Shown: positions 1-8,853 of the stretch, piece by piece | Layout of the letters: every line of letters begins with the position of its first letter | How positions within the stretch are numbered: position 1 is the first letter of the stretch | Source: Bacteroidales bacterium UBA3653 | GTDB lineage: Bacteria; Bacteroidota; Bacteroidia; Bacteroidales; Paludibacteraceae | Length of the DNA stretch: 64,000 nucleotides | Direction of reading: 5' to 3' | Assembly (NCBI GenBank): GCA_002373505.1 | Contig: DFKE01000015.1 | Span: forward strand, 74,602-138,601 | Notes under the pieces: generated by a model | Told to the model about the DNA's origin: nothing | Database searches by the model: none | The model's input: the letters and a program-made list of their open reading frames with translations, nothing else | Translations under genes and position numbers: made by a program

Positions 1-192
1 AGGTGTTTTCTCCGAAACCCGGATTACCAATGTCATACCATCACCGGAGAATACCATGACGCCGAGCATTTCTGCCTCTTGCTGACTACGGCTATTGATG
101 GGTTCTATGAATGTCAATTGAACGAGGTGGAACAGAGCCTGTTCGCTTCTCGTCTCCGTTTGGGAAGAAAAGATTATCGCTATAAAAACTAA
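1..192 (+). CDS. C-terminal end of an unrecognised protein (cut by window start)
   Basis: Frame 1 is open from the first base to a TAA at 190-192 and encodes 63 residues ending in RLGRKDYRYKN. The stretch contains several Cys and His residues and a basic tail. No family is recognised. It ends 19 bp before the next start, so it could share a transcript with the secreted protein that follows. A long minus-strand frame also crosses this region, but it runs antisense through the start of the next gene and looks like a shadow. Real coding is likely but not certain, because only the tail is visible. Confidence 0.45.
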   Translation, partial: RCFLRNPDYQCHTITGEYHDAEHFCLLLTTAIDGFYECQLNEVEQSLFASRLRLGRKDYRYKN

Positions 193-197
193 TAATC

Positions 198-253
198 AAA
201 ACAATACTATTATGCGTAAATTTACTCTTTTCCTCGCAGCCCTCTGCTGCTGC
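198..253 (+). repeat. Near-identical leader and signal-peptide DNA, copy 1 (copy 2 at 1708-1763)
   Basis: The 15 or so bases before the ATG and the first ~40 coding bases are almost the same here and at the next gene. Both have the start context ACTATTATGCG followed by codons for a KFTLFLAALCC signal peptide. The sequences diverge after the signal peptide. Confidence 0.8.
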
Positions 254-1696
254 GCAATGATGAATGCCGTTAACTATAGCCTCACGATAGCAGGCATTAC
301 TGTAACGGACGTTAACAAAACCGATGTGCTGGGCGACGGCAAAGTTAGTTTTGACCCTGCCACCAACACGCTCACGCTCAACAACGCCACCATCGAGACT
401 ACCGGCAACAGCGCGATTATTTGGTCGGATTTCGCCTCGACATTGACGATTATGCTCAAAGGCACGGACAACTACATCTCTATGTCCGGTGTCCCGGATT
501 ATACCGGCGCTATCCATACCATGGGGCGGCTGCTGATCACCTCGGAGGAGAACCCCTCTTCTGTAGCGGAACTGAAAATCGTAACTTCCGGTACCGACGG
601 GGCACCGGCTATCTGGTCCTACACAGGAGATATTTTCATTGAGAATCCGATTAGTGTCAATCTGCAGGGAGCCGGCAACGGAGCCGGAACTATCTATTCG
701 CAATCAGGCGGAAAACTGATTATTGATGGCGCTACCGTTTATATGATGCCTTGCCGTATTCGTACCGGCGGAACAGTCATCGCTCGCAGTGCCATCACCT
801 CGCCTTCGGATGCAGTGGTCGTTTCTGACGGACGAATCATGCGGTCAGGAACGTCTTCGGAGTACAGCAAAACCACTCAAGTTGTCATCTCATCTAACCT
901 GCGCAGACTGATCTATGGCGCAACGCCGAAGAACGTAGGGAACAAAGTGAGGGTAAACGATAATCCGTCAACGGAAAGCCAAGCTTATGCCTGGATTGAG
1001 CTCGCCGATTATATCAATCTCACTGCCACGCCTGCGGAAGGGTATGCCTTCACCGGTTGGTATGACAAGAATAACCAACTGCTCAGTACCGAAAACCCAT
1101 ACTCAAACCATCAACTGATGACCGAGAACACCACCCTTATCTACGGCCAGTTTGAGGAGCAAGAACAAGGCGATACACGTACAATCATCACGCATGTAGA
1201 AGTTAACAACTGGGATCCTTCGTTCATCAAAGCAGGCATGGACTGGTGGTGCGGTCACATTGACGACTCGCTTGCACTGGTTCTTCAAGTTCCGGCTGAT
1301 GCACCGTATAAATTTAGTTACACCTATTTATATAATGTTACAGAAAACGACAGAAAAGTAGATGGAAATGAAATCACTCCGGGCATCTATCGCCTTGAAA
1401 TCAACTTACGAATTGATGGAGATGAAGCGTTATTATATCGTTTCCCGGACTGGACAGAAGAAATAGCCATGACGGGTACTGTCAATGGACAAGAATGCCG
1501 TGTAACTTCACCGACATCATATCCCACATGGAGTTCTTGCTTTATTTACACGCCTGAATTTGTTGTTGAAGCACAAGGCATTGACGAAGTGAGTCAAGAG
1601 TCGAGAGTAGAAAGTAGAAAGGTCATTCGCAACGGTCAGTTGCTCATCGAGCGCAACGGCAAGACCTATAATGCCCTCGGCACGGAGGTGAAATAA
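212..1696 (+). CDS. Secreted surface protein with DVLGDG module and InlB-like repeat
   Basis: This is a 494-residue exported protein. Residues 1-20 form a signal peptide (RKFTLFLAALCCC). A beta-rich module follows, marked near residues 38-57 by DVLGDG and TNTLTLNNA; the same module occurs twice in the 1004-residue protein downstream. Around residues 269-315 there is a divergent InlB B-type repeat (ATPAEGYAFTGW). The last ~25 residues (IRNGQLLIERNGKTYNALG) match the tails of three other proteins here and probably act as a short sorting or anchoring signal. A run of heptamer repeats (1591-1621) encodes the linker before the tail. No catalytic motif is visible; adhesion or glycan binding is inferred. 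The start follows the leader shared with the next gene. Confidence 0.75.
   Translation: MRKFTLFLAALCCCAMMNAVNYSLTIAGITVTDVNKTDVLGDGKVSFDPATNTLTLNNATIETTGNSAIIWSDFASTLTIMLKGTDNYISMSGVPDYTGAIHTMGRLLITSEENPSSVAELKIVTSGTDGAPAIWSYTGDIFIENPISVNLQGAGNGAGTIYSQSGGKLIIDGATVYMMPCRIRTGGTVIARSAITSPSDAVVVSDGRIMRSGTSSEYSKTTQVVISSNLRRLIYGATPKNVGNKVRVNDNPSTESQAYAWIELADYINLTATPAEGYAFTGWYDKNNQLLSTENPYSNHQLMTENTTLIYGQFEEQEQGDTRTIITHVEVNNWDPSFIKAGMDWWCGHIDDSLALVLQVPADAPYKFSYTYLYNVTENDRKVDGNEITPGIYRLEINLRIDGDEALLYRFPDWTEEIAMTGTVNGQECRVTSPTSYPTWSSCFIYTPEFVVEAQGIDEVSQESRVESRKVIRNGQLLIERNGKTYNALGTEVK
1591..1621 (+). repeat. Heptamer tandem repeat inside ORF
   Basis: Four 7-bp units (GAGTCAA, GAGTCGA, GAGTAGA, AAGTAGA) encode the Ser/Glu/Arg-rich linker just before the C-terminal module of the secreted protein. 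Confidence 0.6.
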
Positions 1697-1721
1697 GCTT
1701 AATACTTAAAACAATACTATT

Positions 1722-3125
1722 ATGCGAAAATTTACTCTTTTCCTCGCAGCCCTTTGCTGCGCAGTAGCCGCTCATGCGGTGGATTACACCGTTAAGTTTG
1801 CCGTCAACGGCACAGTGAAGTTCTCGGTCAGCTTGTCCGAAGGAACATCAGCCAAAACGGTACGGGAATATGGAGAAACTATGCGGGAGCAAGTTGTGTT
1901 CCCCAACTACTACACTTTTCGTAAATGGGATCAGAAATTTGCGGAAGTGACTCAAGACGTCACCTATAATGCTCTGTATATCATGAAAGACGGCGATCTG
2001 TACTATCAGGTGGACGAACCTACCGAAACGGCATTCGTTACATACGAAGTATTATACCTTGATAATTATAAAAACCTCACTGGCCCTGTTACTATCCCCG
2101 TATCTATACGTGATAATAGCATGGAGTTTAATGTGACAGGTGTAGGAGAGGATGCTTTCTATGGTTGCACCGGTTTGACCTCTATAACAATTCCCAATAG
2201 TGTCACAAGCATTGAATATGGTGCTTTCCAAAATTGCCGCGGTTTGACCTCCGTGACCATTCCCAATAGCATCACAAGCATTGGAATGTATACTTTCTCT
2301 GATTGCACCGGTTTGACCTCTGTAACGATTCCCAATAGCGTCACAAGCATTGGAGAATCTACTTTCTTTGGTTGCACCGGTTTGACATCAGTAACCATTC
2401 CCAATAGCGTCACAAAAATTGGATATGGTGCTTTCGACGGTTGCAGCAGTTTGACCTCTGTAACGATTCCCAATAGTGTCACCAGTATTGGAATTACTGC
2501 TTTCGCTGGTTGTAGCAGTTTGACAGGTATCATTATTCCCAATAGTGTCACCAGTATTGGAAATAGTGCTTTCGCTGTTTGTCCTAATCTGACTTCTATT
2601 GTAGTTGAAAAGGAAAATACGGTCTATGATAGCCGCAATAATTGTAATGCGATTATCGAAACGGCTACCAATACCCTTATCGCAGGTTGTCAGAATACTA
2701 TCATCCCGGGTAATATCACCGGTATTGATGGTTATGCTTTCTATGGTTGCACCGGTTTGACCTCTATAACAATTCCCGATAGTGTCACAAGCATTGGAGA
2801 TTATGCTTTCGCTGGTTGCGACGGTTTGACAACTATCACTTGCAAGGCCATCAATCCGCCGGCTTTGGGAGATTATGTCTTTTTAACTTATGTGGACAAA
2901 ACCATTTCGCTCTATGTTCCGGCTCAAAGCGTAGAGGCTTACCAAGCTGCTTACGGTTGGGAAGAGTTTATGGATAATACTTATCCAATTCAGGATGAGG
3001 CCATTGAGGAAGTACAAAGGGAGCCAAGTGGGCAGTACAAAGGTACAAAGGTGATCAAGGGCGGTCAGTTGCTCATCGAGCGGAACGGCAAGACCTATAA
3101 TGCCCTCGGTGCGGAGGTCCAATGA
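1722..3125 (+). CDS. BspA-like leucine-rich repeat secreted protein
   Basis: This is a 467-residue surface protein. Residues 1-19 are a signal peptide nearly identical to that of the preceding gene. An InlB/Flg_new-like beta repeat (~25-80) leads into a tandem array of BspA-type (LRR_5) leucine-rich repeats at about residues 143-380. Each repeat is 23 residues (69 bp) with the pattern GLTSVTIPNSVTSIG..AF.GC. The DNA repeats are similar enough to recombine. The last 25 residues (IKGGQLLIERNGKTYNALG) are the shared C-terminal module; an octamer-type insertion at 3011-3056 encodes the linker before it. BspA-like proteins bind host or bacterial surfaces; the ligand here is unknown. The stop codon overlaps the next ATG (ATGA), so translation is probably coupled. 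Confidence 0.88.
   Translation: MRKFTLFLAALCCAVAAHAVDYTVKFAVNGTVKFSVSLSEGTSAKTVREYGETMREQVVFPNYYTFRKWDQKFAEVTQDVTYNALYIMKDGDLYYQVDEPTETAFVTYEVLYLDNYKNLTGPVTIPVSIRDNSMEFNVTGVGEDAFYGCTGLTSITIPNSVTSIEYGAFQNCRGLTSVTIPNSITSIGMYTFSDCTGLTSVTIPNSVTSIGESTFFGCTGLTSVTIPNSVTKIGYGAFDGCSSLTSVTIPNSVTSIGITAFAGCSSLTGIIIPNSVTSIGNSAFAVCPNLTSIVVEKENTVYDSRNNCNAIIETATNTLIAGCQNTIIPGNITGIDGYAFYGCTGLTSITIPDSVTSIGDYAFAGCDGLTTITCKAINPPALGDYVFLTYVDKTISLYVPAQSVEAYQAAYGWEEFMDNTYPIQDEAIEEVQREPSGQYKGTKVIKGGQLLIERNGKTYNALGAEVQ
2150..2860 (+). repeat. 69-bp tandem repeats encoding LRR_5 units
   Basis: Roughly ten direct repeats of 69 bp (some interrupted near 2590-2720) each carry a version of ATTCCCAATAGTGTCACAAG and TTTGACCTC. 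They encode the leucine-rich repeats of the BspA-like protein. Confidence 0.8.
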
Positions 3126-3484
3126 ACACCTTGTTAAAATATCTTCTTCCGGTAGGAATCATCGTGGTGGCGGTACTGCTGTATCTCTTCATCCCGGCGA
3201 TCAACGTCTGGGTTCTCCGGATGTCACGAGGCTGGCAAGGCGCCCTGTACCTAACCGGTGCAGGCGTCCTGCTGGCTATCTATTACGCATGGGTGATGCG
3301 TTTTCGCGGCAAAGCTTTGCTTTACGCCATCGGGGTCATTCTCTTTACCGCCGGATGCATCTGGCTGCTGGCTAACTGGGAGTGGTTCACGGATATGTTA
3401 CAGACTCATCTTGGCACCTGGGGCATGATCGGTGTCCTGCTCGTCCTGTGTCTTTTGGTCGGATTAGGAATCATGTGCTTATGA
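3122..3484 (+). CDS. Small multi-spanning membrane protein, unknown function
   Basis: This 120-residue protein is almost entirely hydrophobic. Four membrane segments can be drawn at about residues 5-28, 40-58, 64-86 and 98-118, with short basic loops (RMSRGW, RFRGK). No family is recognised. Its ATG overlaps the stop of the LRR protein by 4 bp and its own stop overlaps the next ATG by 4 bp, so the three genes form a tightly coupled unit. It may support insertion or secretion of the neighbouring surface proteins, but nothing in the sequence shows that. Confidence 0.7.
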   Translation: MNTLLKYLLPVGIIVVAVLLYLFIPAINVWVLRMSRGWQGALYLTGAGVLLAIYYAWVMRFRGKALLYAIGVILFTAGCIWLLANWEWFTDMLQTHLGTWGMIGVLLVLCLLVGLGIMCL

Positions 3485-3819
3485 TATTTATGACAGCTAT
3501 ATTATCCCTTTTGTTCATGCGTCAGGACGTGTGCGAAGCGGAGCATGCGTATAACCATCCGGTCGAGTTCTCCATGCCTGATACGGCTACGGTGGAGGAC
3601 TTGGTCCTTTTCCTGGCGGATTATCGCGAACCGCAGTACCGTGCGCTTCCCGGAGCCGGCGGCACGTGGTGGCACCTCTCCTATGACGAAGGCACATTGG
3701 CGCGGGTATGTACCGATCCCTTGCAGATCAGCTATGCGAATATAGACCAACACACGCCGCTGAAAGAACTCCGTATCACCCGCATCTATGCGGTTCCTGC
3801 GGAACAACCGGCACAATAA
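3481..3819 (+). CDS. Small exported hypothetical protein
   Basis: This encodes 112 residues. The start at 3481 was chosen because ATGA overlaps the upstream stop; a longer frame from 3382 would run inside the upstream gene. The N-terminus (IFMTAILSLLFMRQ) is a weak signal peptide or anchor. The remainder is acidic and soluble and contains GGTWWHLSYDEGTL; it ends in Ala/Pro/Gln-rich residues. No family is recognised. It is the third gene of the coupled unit starting at 1722. Confidence 0.6.
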   Translation: MIFMTAILSLLFMRQDVCEAEHAYNHPVEFSMPDTATVEDLVLFLADYREPQYRALPGAGGTWWHLSYDEGTLARVCTDPLQISYANIDQHTPLKELRITRIYAVPAEQPAQ

Positions 3820-3888
3820 CTACGATACTATGAGTCGAAATAGGTCAACCAATGACTACCTATAAAAAATATATGAAGGTTCGTGCAA

Positions 3889-3919
3889 GTCGAGTGTAAG
3901 CTCGCTTATGCTACTCGAC
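3889..3919. terminator. Hairpin between operons
   Basis: GTCGAGT at 3889-3895 pairs with ACTCGAC at 3913-3919, with inner pairing TAAGC/GCTTA. It lies between the 3481-3819 gene and the large secreted protein. There is no strong T-run, so it could be a terminator or a leader structure. Confidence 0.4.
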
Positions 3920-3955
3920 GCAGCCGAAGCTCCAGAAATTAAACTCGTTTAATTT

Positions 3956-6900
3956 ATGAAAAGATTTATCTCTCTGGCAGCCGCGTTGCTGCTCTTCGCT
4001 GCTTCTTATGCAGCTGTTACAGACGTGAGTACGCTCAGCCAACTCGCCAATGCTGTCTCGTACTCTTCGGACACTATTCGCCTTACGGCGGACATCACTT
4101 ATGGGGACGCCGACGGGGTGCTGTATGTACCCGCCAACAAGACCTGTGTCATTGACATGGATCTGCACGAACTCAGACGGAACGTGACCCATTCCGCCAA
4201 CACTATCCGTCCGGCTATTACCATAGGACGCGGCGCCAACCTCACCCTCATCAACGGTGGGGTGATCTGCAACAACACGCTCGTGGATGCATCTGTCCAG
4301 CCCTGCGCGGTCTATATGCCCGGCGACAAATCCGTGCTGAATCTTGAGAGCACAACCCTTGTCGGTCTTATGAACGGCAGCCAATATGCATCCAATGCGT
4401 ACGGCCTAATCACGGATGATCAAGAGGACATAACCATCAATGCCCGTGAAGCCAACATCAACTGTCTCTATTTAAAGAACCTTACGCACGTACACACGCT
4501 CAACCTGTATCGTGTCAATTTGGGTTCGGAGAACCGCAAGAACGCCGGTGGTCTCGGTCTGAAAGCCGATGCTCCGCGCAATCTCCAAGGTACGTTTGTC
4601 ATGGGTATGTTAGACGGAACGAACCTCTCCGGCGCACAACTCTTATCGCTCATCCCGGACCAAGACATGAAGTATTTTGACTGGAACAACCCTTCTGTCT
4701 ATGCACCCCTCACCCGTGCGCAGATAGCGCAGATGACGTCCCTGCAGAGCCAGTCGTTCTATTTCTTCCCGGATCTGAACTTCTCTGTCTCTAACACCGC
4801 CGTTACGTACACCAACTGCGACGACATCCTCAATGATGGCAAGGCGCGTTTTGACTTCCTGACCAACACCCTCTATCTGAAGAACACTGACCCGAATAAC
4901 TTCAGTACCCTTTCCGGTATCTATTGGACCGGTTTTAATCTGACCGTGGAGGTGGAAGGCAGATGGCGCAGCGGGCAGATCCTTTCCTACGATGGCGATC
5001 TCATCGTCCGTGCGCACCACAGAGCCTTGACGGAAGAGGATGCCGACCTGCTCTCAGTCACCTATGTAGCGGAAGAACCTTTTGCGATTCACGATGCGGA
5101 TATCCGCTTTAAGGACCGCATTAAGATTTATGCCGAGAGCGACCGGATACACGACCCGGCTTTCTTATGCCGCGATATCTTTGTGGAGGATAGCTGGCTG
5201 GACGCGTGGGGCAAGAGTCCTTCACCGGTAGCCGATTACAGAAATGCGTATGTCTTCAAAGCCAGCGTCAAGGTCGGCTCCTTCCGGGACAACAATGTTA
5301 TTCAGATCGAACCGCAGTTCAGGCAGTATTACCTCCACGTACAGACCAACGGCTGGGGAACCGTCACCGGCGAAGGTTGGTATAACGAAGGCACCGAAGT
5401 CACTATCTCCGCTACCCCCAACGAGGGTTACTATTTCGCCCGCTGGAATGAGGATAACTCCACCGAGGCAACCCGCACCGCTACCGTCACCGAAAATGCA
5501 TACTACACCGCCATCTTCTTTCCCGAGGTAGTCATCAACTACTACGATATCAACGTCGTTTCCTCCGACGAGACCATGGGTACTGTCTCCGGCGGCGGCA
5601 CGCATATCGAAGAAGGACAGCCCGTCACCCTCACCGCTACCCCGAACTCCGGCTACGAGTTCATGTACTGGACGAACCTCCAAGGCTATCGTTTCATAAC
5701 CAACCCGCTCTCCTATACCGTGGGCGCTTCGGATACCTATACCGCGCATTTCCGCCAGATACCTAATTATACCTCGTATAGCATCTATCTCAACGGCACG
5801 CAGATCACTTCCAATAACCAGAATGACGTCCTCGGCGACGGTGTCTGGGCGTACGACGAGACAACCAACACCCTCACTACGATGAAGGCGATGACCTATA
5901 ATATCACCAACACCGACTTCATCGATAACTATATCGCCGATCCGGTGACCATCGTCCTGAACCACTTCATCACCATCAATGCCTCTACAACGAATACATC
6001 CAATGATGTGGTGTTGTATAGTGCTTACGGCTTCCATATTACCGGTACGCCGAAACAACGTCTGACCATTAACGGCACCGACATGCGCCTGATCTATGCG
6101 GCCTTCGGACCGCTAGTGATTGACCATGTGGTGGTGTTAGATGCTAAGCAGACGATTACCTCTTGGGGCGAGACCAACCTCACCACCAAGTGCGCCGTGC
6201 AGTTGAAAGGCTCCGATGATGCCCTGACCGTCAATGGTGCCGATGTATATATCAAGACTTCGGGAAGCAGCCTCTTTAAAGTCACCAACCGCACCGATGC
6301 GAACCTCTCGCTCATCCGGGCGGATATTATCTCCGGCGCAATGGACGGTACGTCGCTCAATATATCTAATGATGTAAACCGCTATATCCTCCATTACAGC
6401 AACGCGGATCTGGAGGATATCTGTCCTGTCTATGGCGGCTTCGGATTCCATTACCCCGGAGAGATCATCACCATTGAGGCTTGCCCGAAAGAGGGATATC
6501 TCTTCGTACAGTGGTCCGATGGCGTCACCGACAACCCACGCGTCATCACCATGCCGGAGCATAATCTCTATATTGATCCGATCGTAGAGGTGGATGAGTC
6601 GTTTGTTCCGAAAGGCGCAATCATCAGTGCCGATGCTACCGAAGGACAAGGTTCCATCATCGGCTTCACCTCCGGATGGTACACCGAAGGCACCGAACTG
6701 ACTATCACGGCGCAGGCAGCCGCGGGCTATGAGTTCGTGCAGTGGTCCGACGGCGTAACCGACAACCCGCGCTCCATCACCGTAGAGGACGGCAAGAATA
6801 TCAATATCACCGCTGTCTTCAAGAACACCGGAGATACCACCGGAATCGAACAAACTCCCTCTCCCTTGAGGGGAGAGACGGAGAGGGGTTCTAAGTTCCT

Positions 6901-6970
6901 CCGTAACGGCATCCTGTATATCGAGCGTAACGGCAAGACCTACAACGCCCAAGGTCAAATAGCCAAATAA
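3956..6970 (+). CDS. Large secreted protein with DVLGDG modules and four InlB-like repeats
   Basis: This is a 1004-residue exported protein. Residues 1-20 are a signal peptide. Residues ~20-270 look like a beta-helix or pectate-lyase-like fold. Two modules of the type seen in the 212-1696 protein start near residues 276 and 607 (DVLGDG, TNTLTT). Divergent InlB repeats with EGYYFARW, SGYEFMYW, EGYLFVQW and AGYEFVQW motifs occur at about 460-525, 527-600, 825-880 and 887-958. The tail (LRNGILYIERNGKTYNAQG) is the shared C-terminal module. The linker before it (about 967-978, SPLRGETERG) is encoded by a palindromic repeat element. Probably a large adhesin or glycan-binding surface protein; no catalytic residues are evident. 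Confidence 0.75.
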   Translation: MKRFISLAAALLLFAASYAAVTDVSTLSQLANAVSYSSDTIRLTADITYGDADGVLYVPANKTCVIDMDLHELRRNVTHSANTIRPAITIGRGANLTLINGGVICNNTLVDASVQPCAVYMPGDKSVLNLESTTLVGLMNGSQYASNAYGLITDDQEDITINAREANINCLYLKNLTHVHTLNLYRVNLGSENRKNAGGLGLKADAPRNLQGTFVMGMLDGTNLSGAQLLSLIPDQDMKYFDWNNPSVYAPLTRAQIAQMTSLQSQSFYFFPDLNFSVSNTAVTYTNCDDILNDGKARFDFLTNTLYLKNTDPNNFSTLSGIYWTGFNLTVEVEGRWRSGQILSYDGDLIVRAHHRALTEEDADLLSVTYVAEEPFAIHDADIRFKDRIKIYAESDRIHDPAFLCRDIFVEDSWLDAWGKSPSPVADYRNAYVFKASVKVGSFRDNNVIQIEPQFRQYYLHVQTNGWGTVTGEGWYNEGTEVTISATPNEGYYFARWNEDNSTEATRTATVTENAYYTAIFFPEVVINYYDINVVSSDETMGTVSGGGTHIEEGQPVTLTATPNSGYEFMYWTNLQGYRFITNPLSYTVGASDTYTAHFRQIPNYTSYSIYLNGTQITSNNQNDVLGDGVWAYDETTNTLTTMKAMTYNITNTDFIDNYIADPVTIVLNHFITINASTTNTSNDVVLYSAYGFHITGTPKQRLTINGTDMRLIYAAFGPLVIDHVVVLDAKQTITSWGETNLTTKCAVQLKGSDDALTVNGADVYIKTSGSSLFKVTNRTDANLSLIRADIISGAMDGTSLNISNDVNRYILHYSNADLEDICPVYGGFGFHYPGEIITIEACPKEGYLFVQWSDGVTDNPRVITMPEHNLYIDPIVEVDESFVPKGAIISADATEGQGSIIGFTSGWYTEGTELTITAQAAAGYEFVQWSDGVTDNPRSITVEDGKNINITAVFKNTGDTTGIEQTPSPLRGETERGSKFLRNGILYIERNGKTYNAQGQIAK
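6856..6893. repeat. Palindromic element inserted in ORF (copy 1)
   Basis: CTCCCTCTCCCTTGAGGGGA with flanking CT/GA-rich arms encodes the linker SPLRGETERG. It is the same family as at 11684, 11797, 37836 and 56678, here in reverse orientation relative to 37836. Confidence 0.65.
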
Positions 6971-7005
6971 ATGACTAAATGGTAAATGACCAAATGGTAA
7001 ATAAA
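6971..7005. repeat. Heptamer tandem repeat (intergenic)
   Basis: Five 7-bp units: ATGACTA, AATGGTA, AATGACC, AAATGGT, AAATAAA. It begins immediately after the stop codon of the large secreted protein and ends at the next promoter. Confidence 0.6.
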
Positions 7006-7006
7006 A

Positions 7007-7038
7007 TTTGCGTATCTCGCAATAATGTTGTATCTTTG
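7007..7038 (+). promoter_or_regulatory. Promoter of the sensor kinase, very short leader
   Basis: TTTG at 7007-7010 (-33) is followed after 20 bp by TATCTTTG at 7031-7038 (-7). The ATG is at 7047, 9 bases after the -7 box, so the mRNA would be leaderless or nearly so. Confidence 0.75.
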
Positions 7039-7046
7039 CACACGAA

Positions 7047-8852
7047 ATGAAAAAGATACTTACTATATGGATCGCTTTTCTCTCCGTCATGGCTGTCTCG
7101 GCTATGACGCGAGAGGAGGTCGATGCGCAGGTGGACAGCGCGTATGATGCCGCAATGGCGGGGCAACTGGAGCAGGCTATATCGATTAACATGGACGCTC
7201 TGGCGTTGGTGCCGGAGGACTCCATGGGGTGGAAATGCGAGTTCTACTCATGTCTCCTTTACTGCTACCATAGGTTGGGGGACTATACCGAAGCGCTGCG
7301 TTATGGCGAACTATGTCTCCAATACGACGAGCAGCATGGTACGCAGTATGACCTCTCTGTTTCTCTTGGCAACCTCGCCGGCATCTATTCATCCGCCGGC
7401 AAACAGGATGTCGCCATTGAATATCTCAACCGCGCTATCGGCATTGAAAACGCCCTTATCGCAACGGACGCTACGCATAGCCAGAAATCACTTGCTACCC
7501 GCCAGGCAATGCTCGGCGAGGTGCTCCTGGCGAAAAGCAAATCGCTGCCCGAAGTGGAGCAAGTGGCTATGCTCTCCGAAGCGCTGCAACTCACAGACGA
7601 GGCTTTGCAAATAGAGCGGCAATTGGGACGCAGAGCACAAGAAGGGATGCGGCTCGCGCAACTGGCAAATATCTATGCTGCATTAGGTCAGACAGTGCGT
7701 GCCAAAGAGTACAACCGGCAAGCACTCGACATCGCACGCGAAACAGGCAACAAACCCTCTGAACTCATCATCCTGTTGCAGGACAACCAACTGCACAAAG
7801 CCTATACCTTGGCACGTGAGTTGGGGATGAAAAAGCAGGAATACGAAGCCTGCGATCGTCTGTATCGCCAGGCTGCGGCCGATGCTCATCCGGCTGAAGC
7901 ACTCCAATGGCTGGAAAAAGCACGTGTTCTCCATGAGCAGATACAATCCGATGAGACTGCACGGCAACTGACCGTAGCCCAAGTGCGGTACGACACTTTC
8001 CGCAAAGAGCAGCAGATAGCCGCACAGCAGCGTACCATAGAAGCGGAGCAGACCCGCTCGCGACAATTGCTCCTTTTTTCGATACTCACCATAGCAATAA
8101 TAGCACTTCTGATAGTGGTTGTGCTCCTCATAGGATACCGCAAGCGGGCTATAGAAGAAGCCGCACGTTATAAAGAGCGGCAGTACACCATCCTCACACA
8201 CGACCTGACTAACCCGATGGTAGCGCAGCAACAAGTGCTCCGTATGTTCTACCGCGATTTCGAACTCTACTCGCCGGACCAAACCCGTGCGCTGGTAGGA
8301 CAACTCCTTTCAGGAAGTGACAGCCAACTGGCACTGCTACGTAACCTGGGCGAGATAGCGCAGTTGGAACAAGGCAAACGAACCATGCAACCGGTGCGTC
8401 TGGATCTAAGCAGTCTGGTTGCGGATACCGTTTCGCTATTGCGGAGCACAGCAGAACTCAAAGGCGTAACGATAGATGTAAAGGCGGAACGCACACTCGT
8501 TACAGCCGACAGGGAAGCACTCCGAACCGTGCTGCGGAATCTGCTGGCTAACGCGGTTAAGTTTGCCCCCAAGGGAAGTGTCGTAGAGGTTGGCACAACA
8601 GCTCCGAACACCTTGTTTGTTCATAATTCCGGCGAACCGGTTTCTCCGGAACAGATAGACGAGATCATGCATGCTACTACGCGCGTCGTCAGCCATACCG
8701 GCACCAACGGAGAGAGCGGTACAGGTATCGGACTGCTCCTTTGTCGCGAACTCATCCGGCTCAATAAAGGCACTTTGACTATTGATAGCTCACCCGAAAA
8801 TGGAACGACAGTGAGGGTGAGAATTTTAGAAAAAAACCTAAAAAACAAATGA
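7047..8852 (+). CDS. TPR-containing membrane sensor histidine kinase
   Basis: This 601-residue protein senses an unknown signal and probably phosphorylates the regulator encoded next. Residues 1-20 are a signal peptide. About 40-300 are TPR-like helical repeats in the periplasm (LEQAISINMDALAL, GNLAGIYSSAGKQDVAIEYL). A coiled coil (~300-335) leads to one membrane segment at ~340-362. The cytoplasmic part has an H-box TILTHDLTNP (His near 383), an N-box NLLANAVKFAP near 498 and a G-box GTGIGLLLCREL near 557, all intact. This periplasmic TPR plus kinase architecture is common in Bacteroidota. It lies after the surface-protein genes, but control of them is not shown. Confidence 0.9.
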   Translation: MKKILTIWIAFLSVMAVSAMTREEVDAQVDSAYDAAMAGQLEQAISINMDALALVPEDSMGWKCEFYSCLLYCYHRLGDYTEALRYGELCLQYDEQHGTQYDLSVSLGNLAGIYSSAGKQDVAIEYLNRAIGIENALIATDATHSQKSLATRQAMLGEVLLAKSKSLPEVEQVAMLSEALQLTDEALQIERQLGRRAQEGMRLAQLANIYAALGQTVRAKEYNRQALDIARETGNKPSELIILLQDNQLHKAYTLARELGMKKQEYEACDRLYRQAAADAHPAEALQWLEKARVLHEQIQSDETARQLTVAQVRYDTFRKEQQIAAQQRTIEAEQTRSRQLLLFSILTIAIIALLIVVVLLIGYRKRAIEEAARYKERQYTILTHDLTNPMVAQQQVLRMFYRDFELYSPDQTRALVGQLLSGSDSQLALLRNLGEIAQLEQGKRTMQPVRLDLSSLVADTVSLLRSTAELKGVTIDVKAERTLVTADREALRTVLRNLLANAVKFAPKGSVVEVGTTAPNTLFVHNSGEPVSPEQIDEIMHATTRVVSHTGTNGESGTGIGLLLCRELIRLNKGTLTIDSSPENGTTVRVRILEKNLKNK

Positions 8853-8853
8853 A

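Noticed and set aside
2150..2860. Possible CRISPR-like array from regular 69-bp spacing
   Set aside because: The repeats are coding LRR units in one long frame with conserved, not unique, intervening sequence.
5222..6058. 278-codon minus-strand ORF
   Set aside because: Antisense to InlB repeats and a DVLGDG module of the large secreted protein; composition reflects the complement of a real gene.
6137..7225. 362-codon minus-strand ORF
   Set aside because: It spans the end of one real gene, an intergenic promoter and the start of another, all on the plus strand.
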